NCBI RefSeq assembly: GCF_002949795.1
Contig: NZ_CP026692.1
Span: 1-64,000, forward strand
DNA: 64,000 bases
Direction of reading: 5' to 3'
DNA from: Nostoc sp. 'Lobaria pulmonaria (5183) cyanobiont'
GTDB lineage: Bacteria; Cyanobacteriota; Cyanobacteriia; Cyanobacteriales; Nostocaceae
Shown: positions 54,973 through 62,961 of the stretch, piece by piece
Position numbering within the stretch: the stretch's first letter is position 1
Layout of the letters: each line of letters starts with the position of its first letter
Translations under genes and position numbers: made by a program
The notes under the pieces: model-generated
The model's input: the letters and a program-made list of their open reading frames with translations, nothing else
Databases searched by the model: none
Told to the model about the DNA's origin: nothing

Positions 54973-55046
54973 GTTTCATTCACAAAATCACGGTTTTCAT
55001 TCACAAACTCACGAGTTTCGTTAACAAAATCACGATTTTTGCGAAA
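54921..55046. repeat. 21-bp tandem repeat at the 3' end of the TPR gene
   Basis: Six units (54921, 54942, 54963, 54984, 55005, 55026) based on AAAATCATGGTTTTCATTAAT with growing divergence to the right. The first two and a half units encode the C-terminal KSWFSIIKSWFSLIKS; the stop TGA is formed inside unit 3 (54970-54972). Suggests slippage growth that extended the reading frame. Confidence 0.85.
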
Positions 55047-55156
55047 AATACTTAATTAACCGTTATATTAAATACTAAATTTTGAGGATTTCACTGAACT
55101 AAAATCCCGCTTTAGTGAGGCAAACTAGCTTTAAAGCAGATAAAAAGGATATATTT

Positions 55157-55552
55157 ATGTCGCGTCAAAAACGTACATACCGCGTTCTAGAAAAAGCTGA
55201 ATTCAGAACGGCGGGACTTAAAGCCATCGATCCGACTATAGATTTTGGGGATGGGCGCAACTTAGAAAGCATGACACAATTAATTGAGCAATACCGTACC
55301 AAGATAGATGCTTATAATACTGCTCTAGCCACGATCGACTCTTCTAAAACTGAGATGGACGAATTGGAGAGAACTTTAGGCGATCTAACTGAAAAAATGC
55401 TCCTGGGAGTTGCTTTTAAATACGGCAAAGACAGCTATGAATATCAGATGGCGGGTGGTGTTCGTAAAAGCGATCGCATCCGTAAAAGCAGAGCAACCCG
55501 CTTGAAAACGACTTTAGAGCAAGCAGCTACTAAGAGTGCTACAACTGCATAA
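55157..55552 (+). CDS. Hypothetical protein, coiled-coil
   Basis: 131 residues from ATG 55157 with AAAGGA 9 bases upstream (the frame is open to 55115). Basic N-terminus (SRQKRTYRVLEKAEFRTAGL), an acidic patch (IDPTIDFGDGRN), a coiled-coil middle (MTQLIEQYRTKIDAYNTALA, SKTEMDELERTLGDLTEKML), an aromatic patch (FKYGKDSYEYQMAGG) and a basic tail. No family recognised, though short proteins of this pattern are conserved in filamentous cyanobacteria. It follows the TPR gene by 184 bases but is followed by its own terminator. Confidence 0.6.
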   Translation: MSRQKRTYRVLEKAEFRTAGLKAIDPTIDFGDGRNLESMTQLIEQYRTKIDAYNTALATIDSSKTEMDELERTLGDLTEKMLLGVAFKYGKDSYEYQMAGGVRKSDRIRKSRATRLKTTLEQAATKSATTA

Positions 55553-55586
55553 AACCGTCTCAGACTTAAGTCTGCACTATTGAAAC

Positions 55587-55611
55587 AAAACCTGTTTTTA
55601 GCAGGTTTTTA
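55587..55611 (+). terminator. Rho-independent-type terminator
   Basis: AAAACCTG and CAGGTTTT form an 8-bp stem with a seven-base T-rich loop, followed by a short T run, 35 bases after the stop of the 55157 gene. The stretch 55612-55938 contains no other feature. Confidence 0.55.
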
Positions 55612-55938
55612 GGCACAAATAGGAATTATCCAAAGTAAAACAAGAACTGCTAATCGCTGTCGTGCTTGAATTTTAGATTGTTCTCTTGTCTAAAACAGCA
55701 AATAAGGCAAAACTTAAGTAATTTTTTCTGCTGTGTATTTTACTTTAGTCATCAGAAACTTTACGTAACTCTATTGATGTAACTATAAGTAAAGTCGGTA
55801 AAATTCGTGAGGTTTAACAGATATAAATTAACTAAAATTAGCTTTAAATCACATTCAATATCTGTTAAACCAAACAAATTTGTCATAACCGCTCGATTGT
55901 TTATAAGCAATTATTGCTCAACATCACTTTATCTACTG

Positions 55939-56151
55939 ATGAGCAACTTGAATAACCAAAGACTCAAACTTAAACTTCATCAGTTGCGTTTAGTTCCATA
56001 TCTAGCAATTGGTTCTCTGATTTTTTATTTAAATTCTAATCTAGATTTAAACTACATAGTTAAAGGATATTTAGTCTTAATGGAATCTCAGCTATGTATA
56101 ATTGTTATTTATTTGTTGACAGCAAAGTTCACTAATAAACCAGATAAATAA
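55939..56151 (+). CDS. Small two-helix membrane protein
   Basis: 70 residues from ATG 55939 (the frame is open back to GTG 55807). Two hydrophobic segments: VPYLAIGSLIFYLNSNL and GYLVLMESQLCIIVIYLLTA. Basic at both ends. Not recognised. No good ribosome-binding site at either start, so gene status is tentative. Confidence 0.4.
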   Translation: MSNLNNQRLKLKLHQLRLVPYLAIGSLIFYLNSNLDLNYIVKGYLVLMESQLCIIVIYLLTAKFTNKPDK

Positions 56152-56227
56152 TCAGGAAAGGTCAAAAACTTTGTTTGTATTATATGCCAATAGACATTTA
56201 TGAGAGTTAATTAAAGAAGTAAATACC

Positions 56228-56569
56228 ATGAAAACTAAATCTACAGCAATTATACTTTGCTTTTTTGGCGGGTGGCTGGGAGTTCACAAATTTTATTTAG
56301 GAGAAAATGTAGCAGGTATTTTGTACTTATTATTTTTCTGGACTTGTATTCCATCTTTAATCGCCTTTGTTGAGTTCTTCGTTCTAGTTTTAATGTCAGA
56401 TACCGAATTCAACACAAAATATAATCACAGTATAGCAAGCGCTGGTGGAGCAGTATCTGCAAAAGATGCAACCAGTGCCTTAGCAGATTTAAAAAATCTT
56501 TTTGATTCTGGGATAATTACCGCAGAAGAGTATGAAGAAAAGCGCCAAAAGCTTTTGAAACATTTGTAA
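56228..56569 (+). CDS. TM2 and SHOCT domain protein
   Basis: 113 residues. The N-terminal TM2 domain has two membrane segments with the GGWLGVHKFYLGENVAGILY signature (G-x-H-x-F-Y-L-G); the C-terminal SHOCT domain reads ALADLKNLFDSGIITAEEYE, EKRQKLL. The combination is common in small bacterial membrane proteins of unknown function; SHOCT is an oligomerisation motif. Followed after 21 bases by the helix-hairpin-helix protein on the same strand, so probably one operon. Confidence 0.85.
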   Translation: MKTKSTAIILCFFGGWLGVHKFYLGENVAGILYLLFFWTCIPSLIAFVEFFVLVLMSDTEFNTKYNHSIASAGGAVSAKDATSALADLKNLFDSGIITAEEYEEKRQKLLKHL

Positions 56570-56590
56570 ATTAAAATTATCAGTCGATTT

Positions 56591-57289
56591 GTGATGTCCC
56601 AATCTAAATCTTGGTTCCAACAAACTCCTGCTTGGGTGTGGTTATCATTAATTCCGACATTGGGAGGATTTGCTATTGCCTATGCAGGTTATAAATCCAA
56701 GACTAATACTTGGATTGTCATCGGGATTAGCACCTCTGTTTTAGCTTTATCTGTAAATAGTTTAGCCTTCGCAATCTGGATGGCGCAAATTGGTATTGCT
56801 TTTTATCTCAAAAAATCTTATTTAATCAAAACCTATCCAAAGAATTTACCAATTCCTGAAGAACAAGAGTTAGCAAAGTTAGTTGCGAATACTCGTGAAA
56901 AAGTAGATATTAATGAATGCTCTAAACATGAACTAGTTAATTATTTAGGGCTACCGATAGTTTATGCAAATAACATCGAATCCTTGATGAATGAGGGATA
57001 TGTTTTCACTCATGTAGAAGAGTTAATCGAAATAGCCGGAATTCCCGAAAAGCAGGTAACTCGAATTACACCACTAATTACTTTTGGCTACAACTACAAA
57101 AAAGAAGCTGATTTTTCTTGGAAACGATTAAACACCTATTCAACCGATGAATTAATTACCTGTGGATTAGATGGTGCGATCGCAGAACAAATTGTAGCAG
57201 AAAGGAAACAACGAGGTGAGTATAAATCCTTGATTGATGTCAAGCAGCGCACTGGATTACCGTTTACTACTTATCGTCATATAGCTTAG
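56591..57289 (+). CDS. Membrane protein with ComEA-like helix-hairpin-helix repeats
   Basis: 232 residues. N-terminal hydrophobic region (WVWLSLIPTLGGFAIAYAGY, TWIVIGISTSVLALSVN, SLAFAIWMAQIGIAFYL) with about three membrane helices, then a cytosolic part with helix-hairpin-helix units: VDINECSKHELVNYLGLP, FTHVEELIEIAGIPEKQVTR and LITCGLDGAIAEQIVAERKQ, EYKSLIDVKQRTGLP, as in ComEA-type DNA-binding proteins. DNA binding is possible but HhH can mediate protein contacts. Sits directly after the TM2-SHOCT gene. Confidence 0.75.
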   Translation: MMSQSKSWFQQTPAWVWLSLIPTLGGFAIAYAGYKSKTNTWIVIGISTSVLALSVNSLAFAIWMAQIGIAFYLKKSYLIKTYPKNLPIPEEQELAKLVANTREKVDINECSKHELVNYLGLPIVYANNIESLMNEGYVFTHVEELIEIAGIPEKQVTRITPLITFGYNYKKEADFSWKRLNTYSTDELITCGLDGAIAEQIVAERKQRGEYKSLIDVKQRTGLPFTTYRHIA

Positions 57290-57929
57290 TACAGCTTGTC
57301 AGAAAAAAGGGTGAAAACTTTATCAAGAAGCCGAACTCAAATACTTAATGATTCCTCTTCACATAACCTGATAACTGCGGCTTGATTTCTGTCCCTTTTT
57401 AATCACGCTCTGTACTTACTTCGTTGCCTTTGAACCTGACTGTACAAGGGAACTGTCTAAGAGGATGTTTGAAAAGTCGTATTGTCGGTATAAAAAGTTC
57501 TAGATCCCCCTAAATCCCCCTTATAAAGGGGGACTTTTATTCCGGTTCCCACCTTTTGAAGGGGGGTTAGGGGGGATTTAAAAGTGCCTAAAATCACAAT
57601 GAAATACTTTTCAAACAACCTCTAAGCTGCGTTATATATCAGTCTCTTTCTTTGGTAGAATCGAGAGTAGCGAGTAAAGATGACCAATGTTGATAAGTTT
57701 ATTACCTTGTCTTGGATTCGGTTGATAAATATACCCATGTTCAACTAACGTCCTAGCGGTCAGGACGCGGTTGAGGCGTTGTATCAGTTGTGAATAAGTA
57801 AAAAGTTTGTTATTGAAATTTTGCTTCTTTTAATTAAGTATATAATCACACAAAAGATAGAGGTATTAAACGACTTAATTTGATTATTATCAACAATGCA
57901 TAAATAAAGATTATACAAAGGAGTCGGTT
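57290..57929. repeat. Gap with a large inverted-repeat element
   Basis: No gene. 57500-57582 is a G/C-block repeat: GATCCCCCTAAATCCCCC, a small hairpin CCCCCTT-ATA-AAGGGGG, then CCGGTTCCCACC and GGGGGGTTAGGGGGGATTT. Its relative in opposite orientation is at 25391-25452. The same family occurs widely in Nostocales intergenic DNA. Confidence 0.6.
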
Positions 57930-59138
57930 ATTAGCATCCAACTATCACAGAATGTCGTCATTCCTAAATGGCATGATTCCAACATTGCTCTGGATCTCAA
58001 ACGTGCCACAGAAATTGCTGATTATTGTGCAAATAATGCCAGTGTAATAGATTACAATGGTGCTTTTCCCAAGCAGGAGTTTGAGTTAATTGCTAAGGCT
58101 GGGTTGTTGGCTGCACCATTGGCGAAAGAATTAGGCGGATGGGGTGCAGGAATAGATGCTAGTGTTACCTACGAGCTTCTAAGACTATTAAAACAGATAG
58201 GGCATGGCAATCTAGCAGTTGGGCGAATTTATGAAGGACATATCAACGCCCTGCAACTGATTCAGACTTTTGGGACTGGAGAACAAATTACAAGCTACGC
58301 TCGTGATGCCCGCGATCGTCATAAAATATTTGGCGTTTGGAATGCCGAAGCCTCAGATGGTGTGAAGGTAATTCCTTGTGAAAATGGACGTTATCGGTTG
58401 GAAGGTTCTAAAACGTTTTGTACTGGCGCAGGCTATGTGGAACGTCCTTTCGTGAATGGAGTATTGCCAGATGGCGGTTGGCAAATATGCATTGTGCCGA
58501 TGGACGAAGTGACAACAGTTAGCGATCCAGCTTGGTGGCAACCTTCTGGGATGCGAGCTACTGCTAGTTATAAAGTAGATTTTAGCGGTGTAGAGTTGGA
58601 TGGGAGCGCTTTAATCGGCCAGCCAGGAGATTACTATCGACAGCCTTGGTTATCTGTTGGGGTGATTCGGTTTGCGGCTGTGCAATTAGGTGGGGCAGAA
58701 GCACTGTTTAACCTGACTCGCCAGTATCTCCAAGAGTTGGAATATACGAACGATCCATATCAAAAAGAACGGCTGGGCAGAATGGCGATCGCTATTGAAA
58801 ATGGTAATCTCTGGCTGCGGGGAGCTGCGGATAAAGTAGCAGCGTATGCACCGATATTTGGTGGCTATCCCACAGTTCCCCAGCCGCAAGCAGACCAACT
58901 CGTTGCCTATGCAAACATGGTGAGGACAGCAATTGAACAAATTTGCATTGATGTCATGCAGTTGTGCGAACGTTCTGTTGGAACTCGTGGCTTAATGCCA
59001 CCAAATCCGATGGAACGCATCATCCGAGATTTGACTCTGTATCTGCGTCAACCTGCTTTTGATGCATCCTTGGCAAATGTAGGGCAGTATGTCCTGCGTG
59101 AAAGTAATCCTGCTGATTTGCTTTGGAATGATGAATAA
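57930..59138 (+). CDS. Acyl-CoA dehydrogenase-like flavoprotein, ATT start likely
   Basis: 402 residues if started at ATT 57930; the first conventional in-frame start (TTG 58104) would cut away conserved sequence (IPKWHDSNIALDLKRATEIA, FPKQEFELIAKAGLLAAPLA). AAAGGAG at 57917-57923 is spaced six bases before the ATT. Acyl-CoA dehydrogenase traits: KELGGWGAG, GHGNLAVGRIYEGH, GSKTFCTGAG, WQPSGMRATASYKVDFSGVE and the C-terminal helical bundle with LTLYLRQPAFD. The usual catalytic Glu is not obvious. First gene of an operon with PIG-L and methyltransferase genes; probably oxidises an acyl group or an amine on a carrier or lipid. Confidence 0.8.
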   Translation: MSIQLSQNVVIPKWHDSNIALDLKRATEIADYCANNASVIDYNGAFPKQEFELIAKAGLLAAPLAKELGGWGAGIDASVTYELLRLLKQIGHGNLAVGRIYEGHINALQLIQTFGTGEQITSYARDARDRHKIFGVWNAEASDGVKVIPCENGRYRLEGSKTFCTGAGYVERPFVNGVLPDGGWQICIVPMDEVTTVSDPAWWQPSGMRATASYKVDFSGVELDGSALIGQPGDYYRQPWLSVGVIRFAAVQLGGAEALFNLTRQYLQELEYTNDPYQKERLGRMAIAIENGNLWLRGAADKVAAYAPIFGGYPTVPQPQADQLVAYANMVRTAIEQICIDVMQLCERSVGTRGLMPPNPMERIIRDLTLYLRQPAFDASLANVGQYVLRESNPADLLWNDE

Positions 59139-59877
59139 ATCTGGCTTGATTGGATTACCACTAAGCAATCCGAGTGGTTTGCCCTGGCGTTCAATTAACG
59201 AGATTGCTTGTAGTTCAGCACTAATCGTCGCACCCCATCCTGATGATGAGACATTAGGTTGTGGGGGTGCGATCGCGCTGTTACGGTCTTTAAATTGTCA
59301 TCTGCAAGTATTAGTCATCAGTGATGGTACACTTTCACACCCTCATTCTCTGAAATATCCCGCAAATAAACTCCGGGAATTGCGGGAAGCGGAAACGCTA
59401 TCAGCCATGAAATTGCTAGGTGTAGAGGGAAATGCTGTCACCTTCTGGAGAATCCAAGATGGGTCAATAACAACACAGTATCAAAGTGCAGTAGCTAGTT
59501 GTCGTGCTTATATCACAGAAGTCGCCCCAGAAATTATCTTTTTACCGTGGCGATATGACCCTCACGCAGACCATCGAGCAACCTGGAAGTTAATTAAAGC
59601 AGCACTGGATGATTTGCGCTTATCCCCCCGATTGATTGAATATCCGATTTGGGATTGGGACTGGAAGCAACGCGGGAGTTTGCCAGCATCTCTTGAGGTG
59701 ACAACTTGGCGGTTAAATATTAGCGCAGTAGTGGAGTTGAAACAACAAGCGATCGCTGCTTATCGTTCCCAAATTACAGACTTAATTGACGATGACCCAG
59801 AAGGCTTTCGCCTGACTTCCGAAATGTTAGCGAACTTCACTCATCCTTGGGAAGTTTATATAGAGGAAAACCTATGA
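59131..59877 (+). CDS. PIG-L family deacetylase
   Basis: 248 residues from ATG 59131 (59128 also possible), overlapping the previous stop by eight bases. LmbE/PIG-L zinc hydrolase: ALIVAPHPDDETLGCGGAI holds the H-x-x-D-D-E zinc/catalytic motif and FLPWRYDPHADHRATW the second ligand. Removes acetyl from N-acetylglucosamine-type groups in glycolipids, mycothiol-like compounds or antibiotics; here the substrate is likely an intermediate of the same cluster. Cytosolic. Its last codons overlap the methyltransferase ATG (ATGA). Confidence 0.9.
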   Translation: MNKSGLIGLPLSNPSGLPWRSINEIACSSALIVAPHPDDETLGCGGAIALLRSLNCHLQVLVISDGTLSHPHSLKYPANKLRELREAETLSAMKLLGVEGNAVTFWRIQDGSITTQYQSAVASCRAYITEVAPEIIFLPWRYDPHADHRATWKLIKAALDDLRLSPRLIEYPIWDWDWKQRGSLPASLEVTTWRLNISAVVELKQQAIAAYRSQITDLIDDDPEGFRLTSEMLANFTHPWEVYIEENL

Positions 59878-60464
59878 ACCCGTCACAATCCGACTCCTTA
59901 CCACCCAGCTACTTCGATAAACTCTACACCGAAAACCTCGACCCGTGGAGATTTGAGACAAGCGAATACGAAGCTAACAAATATGCTGCCACAATCGCAG
60001 CTTTACCCAAAGAGCGCTATCGGTCTGCCTTTGAAATCGGCGGTTCTATTGGCGTTTTAACTGAGAAACTCCAACAGCGTTGTGACTCACTCCTCTCAGT
60101 TGATGTATCAAAACTAGCTCAGGATAGAGCAAAAGAGCGCTGTCAGCATCTCTCCAATGTCAAGTTCCAGATTCTGCGTGTCCCAGCGCAATATCCTGAT
60201 GAAATATTTGATTTGACTCTAGTCTCGGAAGTTGGCTATTACTGGAGCTGGGAAGACCTGAAAAAATCGCAGCAGTACATTTTAGAACACTTAGAACCTG
60301 GAGGACATCTACTTTTAGTTCATTGGACACTCTATGCCCGTGATTATCCGTTGAGTGGGGATGAAGTTCATGACTCGTTTTTAGAGTTGACCCCCAATAA
60401 ACTGCGACATTTAAAAGGTCAACGCGAGGAAGAATATCGACTTGATTTATTCGAGCGAGTCTGA
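59874..60464 (+). CDS. NodS-like SAM-dependent methyltransferase
   Basis: 196 residues from ATG 59874, sharing ATGA with the PIG-L stop. YFDKLYTENLDPWRFETSEY at the start and SAFEIGGSIGVLTEKLQQRC (SAM-binding motif I, with G-S-I-G in place of G-C-G-x-G) match NodS-type N-methyltransferases; LLSVDVSKLAQDRAKERC and EHLEPGGHLLLVHWTLYA follow. NodS methylates a deacetylated glucosamine nitrogen in Nod factors, which fits the upstream deacetylase. Cytosolic. Confidence 0.87.
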   Translation: MNPSQSDSLPPSYFDKLYTENLDPWRFETSEYEANKYAATIAALPKERYRSAFEIGGSIGVLTEKLQQRCDSLLSVDVSKLAQDRAKERCQHLSNVKFQILRVPAQYPDEIFDLTLVSEVGYYWSWEDLKKSQQYILEHLEPGGHLLLVHWTLYARDYPLSGDEVHDSFLELTPNKLRHLKGQREEEYRLDLFERV

Positions 60465-60504
60465 TAAAAATTCTCCGTAAACTTGCACTTAATGATTATT
60501 GCTT

Positions 60505-60560
60505 CTTCCTTGGCGTACTTCTCTACGAGACGCTGCGCGTTGGCGGAAGCCTCTGGTAGA
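60505..60560. repeat. Dispersed repeat
   Basis: Contains TTGGCGTACTTCTCTACGAG and ACGCTGCGCGTTGGCGGAAG, the inverted counterpart of 51440-51475. This repeat family is common in cyanobacterial intergenic DNA. Otherwise 60465-60665 holds no gene. Confidence 0.6.
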
Positions 60561-60665
60561 GATGGCGGTTCGTTTAATAAAAATTAAGTGCATCTTCAAA
60601 AACAAATGTGGGAGTTGCGCTCCAGTTATAATTCATTATTCATTTTGATTATCTAAGGTTTCCCG

Positions 60666-61394
60666 ATGTCAAAACCTCCCTCCATTATCGATGCTGATAT
60701 AAGTCGATCAGTTACTCCAGAACTTCTCTTAGGTCTGCAAGGTTTCGTTGCCTTTATCGATAACGGAATAGATATCAACGCAGTTTTTGATATTGCTGCT
60801 GCCTTAGTCAACCATGAAGTCTCTGCTGCCGCGATTACCTATCTCAAATCCCATCCTGAAATCGCTCAACTTTTTGAAGAACAATATATTGCACCGACTC
60901 CCAATCTAGAAGCGTTACTCAAGCTGCCATCTGATTCGTTAGGCTTTGCCTATGCCTCTCATATGCGAGCAGGGAACCTCCATCCAGAGTTTTATCGCAA
61001 AGTCGAGCTAACTGATGACGCGAGCTATTTAGCTCTGCGTATGCGACAAACCCATGATATTTGGCATACTGTTACAGGATTTGGCATCGATTCTGTTGGG
61101 GAAATTGGCCTGCAAGCATTTCAGCTCGCGCAAAATCGCTCTCCGCTAGCAGTGATGTTGATTGCCGCAATAACCCTGAATACGATCAAGATGAACAGCG
61201 ATTTAAACCCGCTTGTACGTGTCATTCAGCAGGGCTACGATTTGGGGTATCAGGCAAAACCCTTTCTGGCGCAGAAGTGGGAAGAGGCTTGGGAAAAGCC
61301 TCTAGCAGACTGGCGATTGGAGTTAAATGTCACTCCTCTAATTACTGACGCAAACTCTCAAGACGCAAGCGCAAATCCCCAATTGCTTGTTTAA
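60666..61394 (+). CDS. Coq4-family protein
   Basis: 242 residues. Coq4 signature H130-D131-x-x-H134-(11)-E146 in QTHDIWHTVTGFGIDSVGEI is intact; a metal ion is bound there in known Coq4 proteins, which act on C1 of the ubiquinone head group or scaffold the complex. Other family parts: LGFAYASHMRAGNLHPEFY and PFLAQKWEEAWEKPLADWR. Cyanobacteria make plastoquinone and not ubiquinone, so its job here is open; its place between a methyltransferase and a glycosyltransferase suggests a role in that cluster's pathway. Its last 53 bases overlap the convergent glycosyltransferase. Confidence 0.88.
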   Translation: MSKPPSIIDADISRSVTPELLLGLQGFVAFIDNGIDINAVFDIAAALVNHEVSAAAITYLKSHPEIAQLFEEQYIAPTPNLEALLKLPSDSLGFAYASHMRAGNLHPEFYRKVELTDDASYLALRMRQTHDIWHTVTGFGIDSVGEIGLQAFQLAQNRSPLAVMLIAAITLNTIKMNSDLNPLVRVIQQGYDLGYQAKPFLAQKWEEAWEKPLADWRLELNVTPLITDANSQDASANPQLLV

Positions 61395-62559
61395 TATCCA
61401 CGTATTTCCAGCGCGAAGTCCAAGTTCCTTCTTCCTGCTGGCGTTCTTCGACTAGTTCAAACAACTCACCAAAGGTATAAGATTGCGTTAATTTCTCGAC
61501 AAGCCATTGGGCTGAAACTCCCAGCATCTCTGCCAAGGACGTGACACTGGGATAACATGGCTGATAGCCATTGAGAGCGCACCACCACATCAGTCGTAAT
61601 TGGCGACGTGCAACAAAACGAGTTTCGATAGCCGCTGCTGGCTCGACTACAAATGCTTGCTGTTGCCGTCCCATTTCTATCCATTCATTCAGTTGATTTG
61701 CTAAACCGACATTAGTACGTCCGATTTGTCTTGCCGAAGTTACTACCCGCACTAGCAAACTGTGGCGGAAACGGGCATTTATCCGTACCAAGGCACGATA
61801 AAAAGCCACATCTTCAGGAGTCCGCACTGGCGGTAAGCCTCCTGCCAGTGCATACATTTCTGCTGTTACTGCTAAACTTGCTCCATAGTGTTGATAGTGG
61901 CGGGGAAAGCTGTCATAGGGGTCGGGATCGAGATAAGCTTCTAATTCGCTAATTAAATAGCGGTAGCCCACTTCACGCAGAAAGCAAGCTCTGGCGTAAG
62001 GGTCTAAAGCCGCACGACCAGCACGTTCAGTGATAATTCGCCCACCGACAGCATCAGCACCACAGTTAATTTCGTACAGGTTGGCAGCAATCCAAGTTGG
62101 GCTTACTTGCGAGTCTCCATCAGTTGAAGCAATTATCCCCCTTGTACGTCCTAAACTACACAAACGGCGGTATGCTTCATCCATCAAAATCTGCCGCACT
62201 CGACCAATATAGGCTTGTGCAGGTGGCAGAGTTTTTTCAACTACATGCAGTGCTATATCTGGATGTTGCCCCGCGAAACTCCGGGCTATAGCTGCTGAAT
62301 CATCGCTACAATTATTTGCCAACAAAATTATTTCGTAGCGTTTGGGATCTAAAAGCTGTCCTTCGAGATCAACTTGATGTATCAAGGCAGTAAGGGTTGC
62401 TACCAATGTCTGAGCTTCATTGCAAACTGGAACAATTACACAAACTTCACAATGTGGTGAAGGTGGTACTTGTACTAAAGTTTGAGAAGAATCTTTATCA
62501 AGTTGTACAGATGGAAAGTCAGCAACGAGGAGTGAGCGCTTACTTTCCATAAAAACCAT
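61342..62559 (-). CDS. Family 2 glycosyltransferase
   Basis: 405 residues (ATG 62550 is an alternative start). GT-A fold: CEVCVIVPVCNEAQTLVATL, YEIILLANNCSDDSAAIARS, and IIASTDGDSQVSPTWIAANL holding the D-x-D metal motif. The C-terminal part (EYLDPDPYDSFPRHYQHYGA, LPPVRTPEDVAFYRALVRI) is typical of the group found with PIG-L deacetylase and acyl-CoA dehydrogenase-like genes. No transmembrane anchor. Probably transfers a sugar onto the cluster's product. Overlaps Coq4 tail-to-tail by 53 bases. Confidence 0.87.
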   Translation of the reverse strand: MVFMESKRSLLVADFPSVQLDKDSSQTLVQVPPSPHCEVCVIVPVCNEAQTLVATLTALIHQVDLEGQLLDPKRYEIILLANNCSDDSAAIARSFAGQHPDIALHVVEKTLPPAQAYIGRVRQILMDEAYRRLCSLGRTRGIIASTDGDSQVSPTWIAANLYEINCGADAVGGRIITERAGRAALDPYARACFLREVGYRYLISELEAYLDPDPYDSFPRHYQHYGASLAVTAEMYALAGGLPPVRTPEDVAFYRALVRINARFRHSLLVRVVTSARQIGRTNVGLANQLNEWIEMGRQQQAFVVEPAAAIETRFVARRQLRLMWWCALNGYQPCYPSVTSLAEMLGVSAQWLVEKLTQSYTFGELFELVEERQQEEGTWTSRWKYVDIKQAIGDLRLRLESLRQ

Positions 62560-62961
62560 TTTTCCATCTCCAGGAACAGCGACACAGGATATTCATCTAC
62601 AATCGGAAATTATTAGTAATTTGTAATACTATTTTGAATGTTCTTTGATTTACTTGGAATCTACCTACAGTAAGTAGATCGAAAACTTTTAGAGTTTGAC
62701 GAAATCAGAAAGGTTTGGGCAAATGCTTTTAGACTGACAAAAGCGTTGGTTTGCGATCGCAGAAGAGTCCATTTACAACAGAGTTACTCGAAAAATAGAT
62801 TCTAAGTACATTTGAATTAGTATTAATTCTCAGGTAACTCCAAAAATTAAATTACTCAATTCCTCCATCCAAGACGACTATGCAGATATTTTCTTGCCAT
62901 GCTCAAGAACAGCTTAACAACATCTCACTTTGCGATTAATTATTTTTAGATTGGGAAGTCC
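62560..62961. other. Gene-free gap
   Basis: AT-rich intergenic sequence between two minus-strand genes with one HIP1-type site near 62755. No ORF, hairpin or known repeat identified. It should contain the glycosyltransferase promoter. Confidence 0.5.

Noticed and set aside
53620..55046. Regular repeats that might be read as a CRISPR array
   Set aside because: The 120-bp units are contiguous coding repeats and the 21-bp units have no spacers.
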